The translations under genes and the position numbers were made by a program. This document shows positions 38,685 through 49,886 of a DNA stretch of 64,000 bases, one piece after another; the stretch's first letter is position 1; each line of letters opens with the position of its first letter. Source of the DNA: Legionella clemsonensis (GTDB lineage Bacteria; Pseudomonadota; Gammaproteobacteria; Legionellales; Legionellaceae); NCBI RefSeq assembly GCF_002240035.1, contig NZ_CP016397.1:1386001-1450000 (forward strand), in the 5' to 3' direction. Below the pieces are notes generated by a model. It saw only the letters and a program-made list of their open reading frames with translations, was not told the DNA's origin and ran no database searches.

Positions 38685-38760
38685 AGCTTATGAAGATGTA
38701 TAAAAAAAATATAATTCTACGCTATAATAGCCTAATTTAAAATTTTTTGGGCATAGAAAT

Positions 38761-38888
38761 CAGGGCAACATCATACTTTATCTAACTTATAAACAACAAG
38801 GCGTCAATCCTGAGCAAGGTAAAGGATTCATATGGAGTTCTACTTGCAGCAGATCCTTCATGTGGCTTTGCCGCATTCTGGATGACGA
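38761..38888 (+). repeat. Interspersed palindromic repeat, copy B
   Basis: Same family as 26240. The leader AGGGCAACATCATACTTTA...AACAACAAGG is followed by CGTCAATCCTGAGCAA and ends TTCTGGATGACGA. The middle shares TTCTACTTGCAG and TCCTTCATGTGGCTTTGCCG with copy A. It lies upstream of the yceD operon in a 383-base intergenic gap. Confidence 0.8.
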
Positions 38889-38918
38889 GATGTAAAAAAT
38901 ATAAAAGACTCTAACACA

Positions 38919-39001
38919 CGTCATCCTGAAAGCGACGCTTGAAGGGAGCTTCTGCAAGCAATTCGCTCCATGAAAGAAGCCCTTCTTCACCAGGATTGAC
39001 G
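38919..39001. repeat. Second palindromic element next to copy B
   Basis: Begins CGTCATCCTGAAAGCGACG and ends CACCAGGATTGACG, giving inverted ends, with GAAGGGAGCTTC-type arms inside. It is related to but diverged from copies A and B, so copy B and this element form a tandem pair just before yceD. Confidence 0.55.
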
Positions 39002-39067
39002 GTATTTAAATGACATATTGGTGTATTATTTATAATGGAACAATATTTACAATTTTAAGTGAAAGCT

Positions 39068-39496
39068 ATGTTGATTAATGTAAAAACTGTAGCGGCAAAA
39101 GCTGCTCCTGAATTGGTAACTTTGCAGTTACACGACAGATTGCCTGCTCATATTAACTCAGACTGTAAGATTACTTGTCAGTTTGCAGTAGAAAATCAAA
39201 ACAATTACTATGTGTTAACCTTAGACGTGAGTTCTAATTTGACTATCACATGTCAGCGTTGTTTAAAAAATTTTAATTACCAGCATAATAATGTAACTCA
39301 CCTGGCCATCTGCTCCTCTGATGAAATGGCAGAAAAGTTGATGAGCCAATATGAGTCGGTGATTGCGGTGAATAATGAAGTGGATCTAGCGGAATTAGTG
39401 ACAGATGAGTTACATCTATATACACCGGAATTGCATGCTGAGATTACTGATTGTGATACTGAAATGAATCATTTTATTGGTGCTGAACGCACATAA
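39068..39496 (+). CDS. yceD: YceD/DUF177 family protein
   Basis: Conserved protein of 142 residues found upstream of rpmF in most bacteria and linked to 23S rRNA/L32 handling. The Cys pair of the family is in ITCQRCLKNF. The acidic VDLAELVTDELHL segment follows. Start set at ATG 39068; GTG 39059 is also in frame. First gene of the ribosomal/fatty-acid cluster. Confidence 0.92.
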   Translation: MLINVKTVAAKAAPELVTLQLHDRLPAHINSDCKITCQFAVENQNNYYVLTLDVSSNLTITCQRCLKNFNYQHNNVTHLAICSSDEMAEKLMSQYESVIAVNNEVDLAELVTDELHLYTPELHAEITDCDTEMNHFIGAERT

Positions 39497-39589
39497 AATC
39501 GTAAATTATCATTATAATACTTGGATTACCATTAAAAAATCGGTAATATTCCGCCCCAATGAATGCAAATTGCTTAGGAGTAATACACA

Positions 39590-39787
39590 ATGGCTGTACA
39601 ACAAAATAAGAAATCACGCTCAGCGCGTGGTATGCGTCGTTCCCACGATGCTTTAAAAAAACCCACATTATCTGTGAATTCTACTACTGGTGAAACTCAT
39701 TTACGCCACCACATTACACCTGATGGGTATGATTGTCATGGTAGAAAGGTTCTAGATACTGATAACATTTACGAAGAGAAAGAGTAA
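39590..39787 (+). CDS. rpmF: 50S ribosomal protein L32
   Basis: Ribosomal protein of 65 residues. [20 protein letters not shown] is typical. It is a few residues longer than E. coli L32, with an acidic tail ([10 protein letters not shown]). TTAGGAG lies upstream. It lies six bases before plsX. Confidence 0.97.
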   Translation: MAVQQNKKSRSARGMRRSHDALKKPTLSVNSTTGETHLRHHITPDGYDCHGRKVLDTDNIYEEKE

Positions 39788-39792
39788 ATCGC

Positions 39793-40821
39793 TTGAAAAA
39801 CATCACCATTGCTATTGATGCGATGGGCGGGGATCACGGTTTGAAAATTGTGATTCCTGCTTGTGTTCGTGCTACTCGACGCAACCCTGATTTAAAGTTG
39901 TTGTTGGTGGGTGATCAAAATCAGGTAAATACGCATCTTAAAAAATTCGGCGTAACTAATAGCAATCAATTCTCTGTGGTTCATGCCTCAGAAGTGGTTG
40001 CTATGGATGAGTTGCCATCACATGCAATGCGCAATAAAAAAGATTCGTCGATGCGTGTTGCTATTAATTTGGTGAAGGAAGGCCGAGCCCAGGCCTGCGT
40101 GAGTGCAGGAAATACCGGGGCTTTAATGGCGACTGCCCGTTTTGTTTTAAAAACTCTGCCTGGTATAGACAGACCAGCCATTATCGCTGAATTACCAACC
40201 ATGCAAGGTAAGACGCGCGTGATTGATCTTGGCGCCAATGTGGATTCCTGTGCGGAACACCTTTTCCAATTTGCTGTCATGGGGTCGGCTCTCATTCAGG
40301 CGGTGGATAAAAAACCAAAGCCTAAAATTGCATTGCTTAATATTGGTGTTGAAGAAATTAAAGGCAATGATCAAGTGAAGCGTACTGCTCACATGTTGGC
40401 AGAGTGTAGCTTGATGAATTATGTAGGTTATGTCGAAGGCGATCATTTTTATTCTGGCCAGGTGGATTTGGTGGTTTGTGATGGTTTTGTTGGGAATGTG
40501 GCTTTAAAAGCAAGTGAAGGCTTGGCAAAACTGATGATTTCGATTCTTAAAGAATCCTTTTCAAAAAATATCCTGAGCAAATTAGTAGGATTGGTAGCCA
40601 AACCGGCTCTGGGCCATTTAAAAAAGCGCATGGATCCAGCCCGCTATAATGGCGCAAGTTTGCTGGGTTTAAATGGTATAGTAGTTAAGAGTCATGGTGG
40701 CGCTAATGAGCTAGCCTTTCAATATGCGATTGAAGAAGCCATGCTTGAAGTAAAAAACAATGTGGTCGATTTAGTTCGAGACCAAATTACTGACTTTATG
40801 AATCAAGGTTTGTTGCTATGA
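39793..40821 (+). CDS. plsX: Phosphate acyltransferase PlsX
   Basis: Makes acyl-phosphate from acyl-ACP at the start of phospholipid synthesis, 342 residues. Signatures are [24 protein letters not shown] and NVGVEEIKG-like [11 protein letters not shown]. Starts at TTG 39793 and overlaps fabH by four bases. Confidence 0.96.
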   Translation: MKNITIAIDAMGGDHGLKIVIPACVRATRRNPDLKLLLVGDQNQVNTHLKKFGVTNSNQFSVVHASEVVAMDELPSHAMRNKKDSSMRVAINLVKEGRAQACVSAGNTGALMATARFVLKTLPGIDRPAIIAELPTMQGKTRVIDLGANVDSCAEHLFQFAVMGSALIQAVDKKPKPKIALLNIGVEEIKGNDQVKRTAHMLAECSLMNYVGYVEGDHFYSGQVDLVVCDGFVGNVALKASEGLAKLMISILKESFSKNILSKLVGLVAKPALGHLKKRMDPARYNGASLLGLNGIVVKSHGGANELAFQYAIEEAMLEVKNNVVDLVRDQITDFMNQGLLL

Positions 40822-41771
40822 AGAATGCCGTTATTAATGGAACAGGCAGTTATTTACCCGAGCGCTCGATTACTAACAAAGAGTTAGAAGTTAGTTTAGA
40901 TACTAGTGATGAATGGATACGTACCCGAACAGGTATTAGCAGCCGACATGTTGCTTCCCCACATGAAACAACCTCTTATATGGCTTCTCAGGCTGCACTG
41001 AAAGCGCTGGAAGCTTCCAATATTGAGGCTGACGAGATTGATTTAATTTTAGTAGCTACTTGTACACCTAACCATTTCTTTCCCAGTATGGCCTGTCATG
41101 TGCAACATGCATTAAATATAACTCGACCTATTCCTGCATTTGACGTCGGTGCTGCTTGTAGCGGCTTTGTCTATGCTATGGATATTGCCAAGCAATATAT
41201 TAACGCAGGTACAGCCAGCCACGTATTGGTTGTCGGCAGTGAAAGCATGTCAAGAGCTCTGGATTGGACCGATCGATCCACCTGCGTATTGTTTGGTGAT
41301 GGTGCGGGGGCTATTGTTTTAAGCGCCAGTGATAAACCTGGTATATTAGCGAGCACACTTCATGCCTCGCATGATGTGGATGCACTATTAACTTTTCCAA
41401 ATTATGCTACACTTGAACAGCAAGCTTTTATTGGTATGCGCGGTAATGAAGTTTTCAAAATTGCTGTAAATATAATGGGAGATATTGTTGATGAGATTCT
41501 TCAATCTTGTCATCTGCAAAAATCCGATATTAATTGGCTAATTCCTCATCAAGCAAATATTCGCATTATTCAGGCGATTGCCAAAAAATTAAATATGCCC
41601 ATGTCACAAGTTATTGTAACCATTGAAAACCAAGGTAATACTTCAGCTGCTTCTATCCCTCTGGCTTTGGATTTTTCCATTAAGGAAAAACGGATTAAGC
41701 GAGGTGATCTACTCCTTCTGGAGTCTTTTGGTGGCGGCATGACTTGGGGCGCTATGGTTATACGTTATTAG
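40818..41771 (+). CDS. fabH: Beta-ketoacyl-ACP synthase III
   Basis: Initiates fatty-acid synthesis by condensing acetyl-CoA with malonyl-ACP, 317 residues. The catalytic triad Cys is in [12 protein letters not shown], His in [10 protein letters not shown], and Asn in [10 protein letters not shown]. Coupled to plsX by ATGA. Confidence 0.97.
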   Translation: MKNAVINGTGSYLPERSITNKELEVSLDTSDEWIRTRTGISSRHVASPHETTSYMASQAALKALEASNIEADEIDLILVATCTPNHFFPSMACHVQHALNITRPIPAFDVGAACSGFVYAMDIAKQYINAGTASHVLVVGSESMSRALDWTDRSTCVLFGDGAGAIVLSASDKPGILASTLHASHDVDALLTFPNYATLEQQAFIGMRGNEVFKIAVNIMGDIVDEILQSCHLQKSDINWLIPHQANIRIIQAIAKKLNMPMSQVIVTIENQGNTSAASIPLALDFSIKEKRIKRGDLLLLESFGGGMTWGAMVIRY

Positions 41772-41797
41772 ATATAGCTTGTTGGAGCTTTTTATTA

Positions 41798-42748
41798 ATG
41801 AATAAATTAGCATTTATATTCCCTGGTCAGGGGTCACAATCAGTTGGTATGTTAGCGGATTTTGCCAGTAGCTATCCTCTAGTGCGTGAACTATTTTCTG
41901 TAGTTTCTGATACAGTAGGATATGATGTTTGGAAACTGACACAGGAAGGGCCTGAAGCAAAATTAAATCAGACTGAGCATACGCAAGTGGCAATGTTGAC
42001 TGCTGATGTTGCTGTTTTTAAATTGTTAGAAGAGCAAGGAGTCGCTCGTGCTCAAATGATGGCGGGACATAGTCTTGGCGAGTATGCGGCACTTGTATGT
42101 TCTGAAGCTGTTACGCTTGCTGATGCAGCAATGCTTGTGGCTAGACGAGGCCAGTTAATGCAAAAGCATATCCCTTTGGGCCAAGGTGCAATGGCTGCGA
42201 TAGTAGGTTTAACCGATGAGCAAGTGGAGCTTTTATGCAAACAGGCTAGCAGTGCTGATTATCAAGTCACTGCCGCAAATTATAATGCTATAGGACAAGT
42301 AGTTATTGCCGGACATACAGTTGCTGTTGAAAAAGCAGTACAGATTGCAGAAACAATGGATGCTCGCATGGCAAAAGTTATTCCAGTCAGTGTACCTTGT
42401 CATTGCTCTTTATTGCTTGAAGCAGCCGATGCTTTTGAAGAATATTTGGCTCGTGCAAATTTTAAATCACCCAAAGTTGCTGTTGTTTCAAATGTTGATC
42501 TGAGCATCTATAAATCACCTGAACATATTCGCACACTATTAAAAGAACAGCTTTATCGCCCGGTAAGATGGGTTGAGACTATTCAACTCATGAAAAATAG
42601 AGGAATAGAGCGCATTGTGGAATGCGGGCCAGGCAAAGTCCTTTCGGGCTTAATCAAGCGTATTGATAAAACCTTGACTGCAATGAGTGTTAATGACAAT
42701 GCCAGTTTGGAACAGGTTTTATCACAGTTAACTGAACAATCGTATTGA
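41798..42748 (+). CDS. fabD: Malonyl-CoA:ACP transacylase
   Basis: Loads malonyl groups onto ACP, 316 residues from ATG 41798; the frame extends upstream to 41744 inside fabH but without homology. The Ser nucleophile is in GHSLGEYAAL, and FPGQGSQSVGM marks the N-terminus. The His is in VPCHCSLL. Confidence 0.96.
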   Translation: MNKLAFIFPGQGSQSVGMLADFASSYPLVRELFSVVSDTVGYDVWKLTQEGPEAKLNQTEHTQVAMLTADVAVFKLLEEQGVARAQMMAGHSLGEYAALVCSEAVTLADAAMLVARRGQLMQKHIPLGQGAMAAIVGLTDEQVELLCKQASSADYQVTAANYNAIGQVVIAGHTVAVEKAVQIAETMDARMAKVIPVSVPCHCSLLLEAADAFEEYLARANFKSPKVAVVSNVDLSIYKSPEHIRTLLKEQLYRPVRWVETIQLMKNRGIERIVECGPGKVLSGLIKRIDKTLTAMSVNDNASLEQVLSQLTEQSY

Positions 42749-42758
42749 GGATTTTTGC

Positions 42759-43505
42759 ATGGCAAATTTACAGGGGAAAATTGCGCTGGTTACTGGTGCT
42801 AGTAGAGGAATTGGGAAAGCAATTGCTCTAAATTTAGCGAAAAAAGGAGCCTATGTAATAGGTACTGCGACTACAGTTGACGGAGCGGAGAGTATTACAA
42901 AAGAATTTGCTCAAGAGAATTTGAGTGGTGAAGGTCGTGTTCTTAATGTAACGAGCAAAGAAGATATTGATAATTTAATGACCTATCTCTCTGATGAAGA
43001 GAAGCTACCTTCCATTTTAGTTAATAACGCAGGAATTACTTGTGATAATTTATTATTAAGAATGGATGACGAAGAATGGGAAAAGGTTATAAATACTAAT
43101 TTAAGTGCTATATTTCGATTAAGTAAGGCTTGTCTTAAACCAATGTTTCGGGCACGATGGGGTCGCATTATAAGTATTGGTTCTGTCGTAGGTGCTAGTG
43201 GTAATTCTGGTCAAGCGAACTATACAGCGGCTAAAGCAGGTGTTGTCGGATTTTCAAAATCGCTGGCTCAGGAAATTGGCAGCCGCAATATCACTGTTAA
43301 TGTTGTTGCGCCAGGGTTTATTGATACTGATATGACAAATGCTTTACCTGAGATGGTAAAGGATGAAATGCTTAAAAGAATTCCTATGAAACGATTGGGT
43401 AAGGCTGAAGATATTGCTGAAACAGTTGCCTTTTTAGCATCTGATAGTGCAAATTATATTACTGGTGAAACCATTCATGTGAATGGCGGTATGTATATGG
43501 ATTAA
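42759..43505 (+). CDS. fabG: 3-oxoacyl-ACP reductase
   Basis: NADPH-dependent SDR of 248 residues that reduces the beta-keto group in each elongation cycle. TGASRGIGKAIA is the cofactor motif, VNNAGIT follows, and the active site is NYTAAKAG. It lies ten bases after fabD. Confidence 0.97.
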   Translation: MANLQGKIALVTGASRGIGKAIALNLAKKGAYVIGTATTVDGAESITKEFAQENLSGEGRVLNVTSKEDIDNLMTYLSDEEKLPSILVNNAGITCDNLLLRMDDEEWEKVINTNLSAIFRLSKACLKPMFRARWGRIISIGSVVGASGNSGQANYTAAKAGVVGFSKSLAQEIGSRNITVNVVAPGFIDTDMTNALPEMVKDEMLKRIPMKRLGKAEDIAETVAFLASDSANYITGETIHVNGGMYMD

Positions 43506-43579
43506 ATAGGCTTGCGTTCTTTTTATAATTGAATAAACTAGCCTACAGGATTTTTTTAACCGAAGAGGAAAGACAAGTT

Positions 43580-43828
<249 letters not shown>

Positions 43829-43848
43829 TAACTTCGAGGAGTTTTTCA

Positions 43849-45087
43849 TTGATTAAGCGGCGTGTTGTTGTTACCGGCCTGGGAATGCTAACTCCGGTCG
43901 GTTTAAATGCAGAGCAAACCTGGCGTAATATTCTAGCGGGTAAAAGCGGTGTTGGCATGGTTGAAGGTTTTGACACTACTGACTATCCCACTAAAATATG
44001 GGCTAAGGTAAAAAACTTTAATATTGAAGACTATGTGCCGCTCAAGGAAGCTCGGAAGATGGATGTATTCACCCAATACGGTATAGTGGCCGCAGAGGAG
44101 GCCCTTGCCGATTCGGGATTGGTTATTGATGAACAGCTTTCTTTAAGAGCTGGTGTTGCGGTTGGTGCTGGAATCGGCGGTATTGAAACCATTACCAACA
44201 ATCAAGATAAGTTGGTGGCTGGCGGACCACGTAAAGTATCGCCATTTTTTATCCCTGCAGGCATTATCAATATGGTAGCAGGGCAGATTTCAATTAAACA
44301 TCAATTAAAAGGACCTAATATTTCCGTGGTTACTGCTTGTACCACTGGAACTCACAATATTGGTTTGGCCGGACGTATGATTGCTTATGGGGATGCTGAT
44401 GTTATGGTATGCGGTGGTGCAGAAATGACGACTACCCCTCTATGCTTGGCCGGATTTTCAGCAGTTCGCTCTTTATCCAAGAGAAATGATGAACCCGAAA
44501 AGGCTTCCCGTCCGTGGGATAAGGATCGTGATGGGTTCGTAATGGGAGAGGGTGCAGGTATTTTAATCCTTGAAGAATATGAACACGCTAAGGCGCGTGA
44601 CGCCAAAATTTATGCAGAATTAGTTGGATTCGGTATGTCTGGTGATGCTTATCATATCACCGCTCCCGATGAGGATGCTGATGGTGCTACTCGTGCTATG
44701 GAAGCTGCAGTAAAAGATTCTCATATTGATGTGAGTGAGATTGATTATATCAATGCACATGGCACTTCAACCTACTTAAATGATTTAAATGAGACAAAAG
44801 CAGTAAAACGTCTTTTTAAGGACCATGCCTATAAGTTGGCTATTAGTTCAACAAAATCGATGACAGGACACTTGTTAGGTGCTGCCGGTGCAGTAGAAGC
44901 TATTTTTAGTGTGCTTGCTATTAAAGATCAGATAGCGCCTCCAACAATTAATCTGGATAATCCTGACGAAGGCTGCGATTTAAATTATGTGCCTCATCGA
45001 CCTCAGGAAATGCGTATCAATTACGCATTAAGTAATTCCCTGGGCTTTGGTGGTACTAATGGAAGTTTAATATTTAAGCGAGTGTAA
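43849..45087 (+). CDS. fabF: Beta-ketoacyl-ACP synthase II
   Basis: Elongating condensing enzyme of 412 residues. The start is TTG 43849 ([12 protein letters not shown]), with GAGGAG seven to eight bases upstream. The Cys nucleophile is in [10 protein letters not shown], and His residues are in [11 protein letters not shown] and [11 protein letters not shown]. Confidence 0.97.
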   Translation: MIKRRVVVTGLGMLTPVGLNAEQTWRNILAGKSGVGMVEGFDTTDYPTKIWAKVKNFNIEDYVPLKEARKMDVFTQYGIVAAEEALADSGLVIDEQLSLRAGVAVGAGIGGIETITNNQDKLVAGGPRKVSPFFIPAGIINMVAGQISIKHQLKGPNISVVTACTTGTHNIGLAGRMIAYGDADVMVCGGAEMTTTPLCLAGFSAVRSLSKRNDEPEKASRPWDKDRDGFVMGEGAGILILEEYEHAKARDAKIYAELVGFGMSGDAYHITAPDEDADGATRAMEAAVKDSHIDVSEIDYINAHGTSTYLNDLNETKAVKRLFKDHAYKLAISSTKSMTGHLLGAAGAVEAIFSVLAIKDQIAPPTINLDNPDEGCDLNYVPHRPQEMRINYALSNSLGFGGTNGSLIFKRV

Positions 45088-46083
45088 ATGAAACACTGGC
45101 TTAAGACAATTATACTGGGGGGTATTATTCTCAGTTTAATTAGCTTCTCATTAGTCGGTTCTTATCTTTATCTTTTACTTAAAAAACCCATGATGACTGG
45201 TAATCTGCCAGTCATTGTGTCAGTTAATAAAAATACTTCTGCAGCCTCTTTTATTCATACCCTGCAATCCAAACATTTAATAGATTCCGGTCGTCTATTG
45301 TTAACATTTATTCGCATAAGGGGTTTGGCGCCGCATTTAAAAGCAGGAATTTATGAAGTACTTCCAGGTGACACTGTGCAACAATTTCTTAATAAAGTGG
45401 TTGCAGGACAAGTTCTGATTGCATCATTCAGTATTATTGAAGGAACTACAGTTAGCCAGATAAAAGCTAACCTAAATAGTGCCCAGTTTTTAAATTATAA
45501 CGACAGTGACTGGTTAAAGATTGAGGGTAACTATGCTAATCCAGAGGGTTTATTGCTTGCCGATACCTATAATTACGCTGCGGGTAGTGATGCCGCACAG
45601 CTACTCAAGCTTGCAAATCAGAAATTAATGCAGTATTTGGATAACTGCTGGAATAACCGTTCTCCAGGGTTACCCTATAAATCTCCCTATGAATTACTTA
45701 TTGTCGCCTCTATTCTAGAAAAAGAAAGCTCCTTACCCGCAGAAAGAAAACTGATTGCAGGTGTTGTAGTTAACCGTTTGAAGAAAAATATGCCTTTACA
45801 GATGGATCCAACGGTTATTTATGCATTAGGAATCAATTACCAGGGGAAATTAACCCATGCGAATTTAGCAGTTAACTCGCCCTACAATACTTATCGCTAT
45901 CGCGGCTTGCCTCCCACACCTATTGCAATGGTGGGTAGAGATGCTATAGAGGCAGCAGCGCATCCACAATTTACCGATTATCTCTATTTTGTTGCAAAGG
46001 GTGATGGTTCACATCAATTTTCAGTCAGTTATGAGGAACAAAAGAAAGCTATCGCTCGTCTAAAAACCAAAGGATTATCATGA
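45088..46083 (+). CDS. mltG: Endolytic transglycosylase MltG (YceG)
   Basis: Inner-membrane lytic transglycosylase of 331 residues that ends nascent peptidoglycan strands. One N-terminal membrane helix (about 7-30), a LysM-like part, then the YceG domain with the catalytic Glu in ASILEKESSLPAERKLIA and VVNRLKKNMPLQMDPT. The ATG directly abuts the fabF stop. Confidence 0.95.
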   Translation: MKHWLKTIILGGIILSLISFSLVGSYLYLLLKKPMMTGNLPVIVSVNKNTSAASFIHTLQSKHLIDSGRLLLTFIRIRGLAPHLKAGIYEVLPGDTVQQFLNKVVAGQVLIASFSIIEGTTVSQIKANLNSAQFLNYNDSDWLKIEGNYANPEGLLLADTYNYAAGSDAAQLLKLANQKLMQYLDNCWNNRSPGLPYKSPYELLIVASILEKESSLPAERKLIAGVVVNRLKKNMPLQMDPTVIYALGINYQGKLTHANLAVNSPYNTYRYRGLPPTPIAMVGRDAIEAAAHPQFTDYLYFVAKGDGSHQFSVSYEEQKKAIARLKTKGLS

Positions 46084-46721
46084 CAAAACAAGGGCGTTTT
46101 ATTGTGGTTGAAGGCCTTGAGGGAGCCGGAAAATCCACGGCCATTCAAACGATTAAGCGATATTTGGAAAATCATGTTCCTAATGTGCTGCTAACAAGAG
46201 AACCAGGGGGTACTCGTGTTGGAGAAATGATTAGAACAATCATTAAGGAAGAAGTTGATGGTGAGATACTCGACTCTCGTGCCGAATTACTTTTACTTTA
46301 TGCAGCTAGAGTGCAATTAGTCGAGCAAGTGATACGACCTGCCTTAAATCAAGGTTACTGGGTTCTGGCTGACCGATTTGAATTATCAACATTTGCCTAT
46401 CAAGGTGGCGGCAGACACCTTGATGAAGACATGATTTCAACCTTATCTACATTCTGTTTACGAGGATTTAAACCAGATTTAATTTTCTTTCTGGATATTG
46501 AGCCAGAACAAGGTCTCAATCGTGTACGACAACGTGGCGCTTCTGATCGCATGGAGCAAGAATCACTTCTATTTTTTACGAATGTCTATAATAGTTACCA
46601 GCGTATGATTAAGGCGATGAACAATGTAGTTTGCATTGATGCTAGTCAGCCAATGAATATCGTGCAACAATCCATAATCACACAACTTGAAACATTTATA
46701 GCCCACAATGCAAGTGTTTAA
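46080..46721 (+). CDS. tmk: Thymidylate kinase
   Basis: Phosphorylates dTMP, 213 residues. P-loop EGLEGAGKSTAIQ, REPGGTRVGE and the DR(F/Y) motif ADRFELSTFAYQG are all present. It overlaps mltG by four bases and holB by 14. Confidence 0.97.
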   Translation: MTKQGRFIVVEGLEGAGKSTAIQTIKRYLENHVPNVLLTREPGGTRVGEMIRTIIKEEVDGEILDSRAELLLLYAARVQLVEQVIRPALNQGYWVLADRFELSTFAYQGGGRHLDEDMISTLSTFCLRGFKPDLIFFLDIEPEQGLNRVRQRGASDRMEQESLLFFTNVYNSYQRMIKAMNNVVCIDASQPMNIVQQSIITQLETFIAHNASV

Positions 46722-47631
46722 CTCTTCGGAAGTAGATTCGCCTCTCGCGTTTTGGTGGGAGCAATTTCGTACTATTTATGAAAGACAATATTTACCGCAT
46801 GCGCTTTTATTAATTGGTCCACAGCATGCAGGTTTAATTGCTTTTTCTTACAAGATGGCGTCTGTTGTATTGTGTTCTCAAGATAATAAACCTTGTGGAA
46901 AATGCAAATCCTGTCGCTTGCTGCAGGCAAAAGAGCATCCCGATGTCACTCAATTGCAGCCTGAAAAAGTAGGCGGTGTGATTAAAATTGATCAAATCCG
47001 TGATCTACAAACGGTAGCGTTTACCTCACCTCAGTTAGGTGGCAAAAGGATAATTATTATCCATCCCGCCGAGAAAATGAATGTTGCTGCGGCAAATGCT
47101 TTATTAAAACTGTTAGAAGAGCCGCCTTCTTGTTTGCTTTTTATATTAATTGCTGAGCAAGTTAGTACGGTATTGCCCACTATATTAAGTCGTTGCCAAC
47201 AGTGGCGATTTTCCAATAATGAAAGCACCAGTATAGATGACCTGACTATAGGCGAACATTATCACTCTGAAAGTGAACGAGGAAAAATTTTTAGCTACCT
47301 TACGACAATACTGCAAGATTTATTGGATTTGAAAAATAGAACAACTTCCGTCTGTAAGATAGCTACTAAATGGCTAACGTATGAATTTAATGAGTTAATC
47401 TGGCTGCTTTATTTGCTAAATTCTCAGCTTATTCAGACGCGATTGGCTGGAAGTTTGCCCGAGAAAAGTTGGTCTTCACAAGTTTATCAGCTCTCCCAAT
47501 GCTTTCATCCTGTTTGTCTGTTTCATCAGCTCGACGAACTGAACCACATAACAAAAAAGTTGAACCAAAACATTAGCATTAATCAAACCCTGGTGTTGGA
47601 GCATTTGTTATTGGGGTATACGCAGTGCTAA
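46708..47631 (+). CDS. holB: DNA polymerase III delta' subunit
   Basis: Clamp-loader subunit of 307 residues. The zinc-binding cysteines are in PCGKCKSCRLLQAKEHPD. The Walker-B-like region (KMNVAAANALLKLLEEPP) and sensor segment TILSRCQQW are intact. Confidence 0.95.
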   Translation: MQVFNSSEVDSPLAFWWEQFRTIYERQYLPHALLLIGPQHAGLIAFSYKMASVVLCSQDNKPCGKCKSCRLLQAKEHPDVTQLQPEKVGGVIKIDQIRDLQTVAFTSPQLGGKRIIIIHPAEKMNVAAANALLKLLEEPPSCLLFILIAEQVSTVLPTILSRCQQWRFSNNESTSIDDLTIGEHYHSESERGKIFSYLTTILQDLLDLKNRTTSVCKIATKWLTYEFNELIWLLYLLNSQLIQTRLAGSLPEKSWSSQVYQLSQCFHPVCLFHQLDELNHITKKLNQNISINQTLVLEHLLLGYTQC

Positions 47632-47664
47632 AATCACTATATCGACCTATATACAATAGAAATT

Positions 47665-48447
47665 ATGCTCGTTGATTCTCATTGCCACCTCAATTTTATT
47701 GATTTGACAGAATTTAATAATGATTTAAAAAATGTATTTGCTGCGGCACGTGATAATGATGTTGAACATTTTTTATGTGTGTGTGTAGAACTGAATGACT
47801 ATCCTGCACTTCGCAACATAGCAGACAATTATCCTGACGTAAGTATTTCAGTAGGTATTCATCCAAACAGTGCCATTGCTCAAGAGCCGGATGCAAGCTC
47901 TTTGTGTGAACTATCGAAGCATTCTGCCTGTATTGCTATTGGTGAGACGGGGCTTGATTATTATCGAACTGAAGAAGTAGCAGCCCAGGAGCAACAAAGA
48001 GAGCGTTTTCGTAATCACATACAAGCAGCTATCGCTTCATCAAAGCCCTTAATTGTTCATACACGCCAAGCGGCTGAAGATACGCTAAAACTCATGAGAG
48101 AGGAAAAAGCGGATGAAATAGGTGGGGTAATGCATTGCTTCGCAGAGGATTGGGAAATTGCCAAACGGGCTCTGGATTTAAATTTTTATATTTCTCTCTC
48201 TGGAATTATCACCTTTAAAAATGCTACTACCCTTCATGAAGTGGCAAAAAAAGTACCTGTAGACCGTTTACTCATTGAAACAGACTCCCCTTATCTTGCA
48301 CCGGTTCCATTCCGAGGGAAGCAAAATCATCCTGCACTCGTAAAGCATGTAGCAATCGCGTTAAGTGAACTACGTCAGATAAGCTACGAGGAAATTGCGT
48401 CTCATACGACGGCTAATTTTTATAAATGCTTTAGGTTTGATCGATAA
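47665..48447 (+). CDS. TatD-family metal-dependent hydrolase
   Basis: TIM-barrel hydrolase of 260 residues in the TatD/YcfH DNase group. Metal ligands are in LVDSHCHLNF, GETGLDYYR, HTRQA, MHCFAED and ETDSPYLAP. It follows holB by 33 bases, as ycfH does in E. coli, so it is likely a YcfH ortholog. Confidence 0.95.
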   Translation: MLVDSHCHLNFIDLTEFNNDLKNVFAAARDNDVEHFLCVCVELNDYPALRNIADNYPDVSISVGIHPNSAIAQEPDASSLCELSKHSACIAIGETGLDYYRTEEVAAQEQQRERFRNHIQAAIASSKPLIVHTRQAAEDTLKLMREEKADEIGGVMHCFAEDWEIAKRALDLNFYISLSGIITFKNATTLHEVAKKVPVDRLLIETDSPYLAPVPFRGKQNHPALVKHVAIALSELRQISYEEIASHTTANFYKCFRFDR

Positions 48448-48513
48448 CCTTGTAATGAATTGCTTCTTGCACGAACAAATAACCTCTGTTGCTATTGCAA
48501 AAAATTCTCGACT

Positions 48514-49692
48514 TTACTCGTCCATATAAAAACTGCACAACATGCAGATTGAGGAGCAAAAAAACAAGCCTAGTGCTAAAACACTGGTGTTGAAAGCAAC
48601 CAAAATACCAGTAACTCCACCCACTATCGCTGAACAAGTCATTCTTATTGTATTTAAGAGCGCAGTGGCAGTGCCGGCTTCATGGGGATAATCGGTTAAT
48701 GCTAGTGCAAATGCCGGGGGATTTGTCAAACTGACACCCAAGTTGACTAACAGAGTAGGAGCCAGAGCCGCTAAGGTTAAGCCCTGGCTATAAAATATTG
48801 CAATCATTAAAGTAGAGCTGGAACTCATTATTAAACTGCCTAAGCGAATATTCCAAACCAACGATTTTTTTTCGCGTAATTTAATCCCAATATAGTTGCC
48901 CAAAATAAGAACAACTCCATTGCTTCCAAAAAGAATTGAAAAAAGTAGGGGCGAAAAGTTTAAATTATCAATAACGATGTAGGCAGCATTAATTACGACT
49001 ATCATCACACAGGAATAAGAAGCAGTAACAAGTATAATGCAAATCCACAATCGTCGATGAGATAATATTTTTTTATAATTATTAAGAGAAGTCTGCCATA
49101 AAAAGCCGATGTCTGTTTTTCTCCAATGCGCTGATTCTCGTAGCGTTTTTTCTGCGAAGATAAAAATAAAGATAGCTATAAGCTCCATAAGAATAAACGT
49201 GGCTTGCCATCCATAATGAATAAAAATCAGTGAGCCAAGTAGCGGGGCAAAAATAGGGGAAACGGAAACGAGCATGGAAATATGAGACAATACTCTTGCT
49301 CTATCGGTACTATCCTCTTCATCCCTCGAGGCAGAAAAAGCAACAATATATGCACAGCAAATTGAAAATCCTTGCAGTACACGAGCAGCAATTAGCATTT
49401 CTATGTTTACTGAAATAATACAACCAAGGGTGGCCAGGAAAAAAAGAATTAGGCTAAGCCGTAAGGTGATTCTACGACCGAAATAATCAATGAGTGGTCC
49501 CCAAATTAATTGCGAAAATCCAAAAACGAAAAAAAATAAACTCAAGGTTAACTGGCCAAGTTCATGAGTCGTATTGAAGTAGCTGGTTATCGCAGGAAGT
49601 GCTGGTTGATACAAATCAAAGGTCAATAAAGAAAATGTTGAGAGACTTCCTAAAAGTAAAAAAGGTGTTTTCTTATATTCTTTATCCTGCAT
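48514..49692 (-). CDS. Bcr/CflA-type MFS efflux protein
   Basis: Drug/metabolite antiporter of 392 residues with 12 predicted helices. FDLYQPALPAITSYF in helix 1 and GPLIDYFGRRITLRLSL in loop 2-3 are typical of the Bcr/CflA group. The substrate is unknown. It converges on tatD. Confidence 0.88.
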   Translation of the reverse strand: MQDKEYKKTPFLLLGSLSTFSLLTFDLYQPALPAITSYFNTTHELGQLTLSLFFFVFGFSQLIWGPLIDYFGRRITLRLSLILFFLATLGCIISVNIEMLIAARVLQGFSICCAYIVAFSASRDEEDSTDRARVLSHISMLVSVSPIFAPLLGSLIFIHYGWQATFILMELIAIFIFIFAEKTLRESAHWRKTDIGFLWQTSLNNYKKILSHRRLWICIILVTASYSCVMIVVINAAYIVIDNLNFSPLLFSILFGSNGVVLILGNYIGIKLREKKSLVWNIRLGSLIMSSSSTLMIAIFYSQGLTLAALAPTLLVNLGVSLTNPPAFALALTDYPHEAGTATALLNTIRMTCSAIVGGVTGILVAFNTSVLALGLFFCSSICMLCSFYMDE

Positions 49693-49886
49693 TAGAAATT
49701 ACTTGAATGATTGTGGTTGTAGCCAGCTTAATAAGCCTCTGTTAAGATTTCAATTATATTTCATTAATTGAATAGGTTTAAGATTAGTTTTCCCTGCAGT
49801 TGGCAAGAAGAACCCGCTATTCCTATCCTAAGTAAGTAAATCATGAACCCAATTAGTAAAAAGAGAAGAAAATATATATCGGCCTG

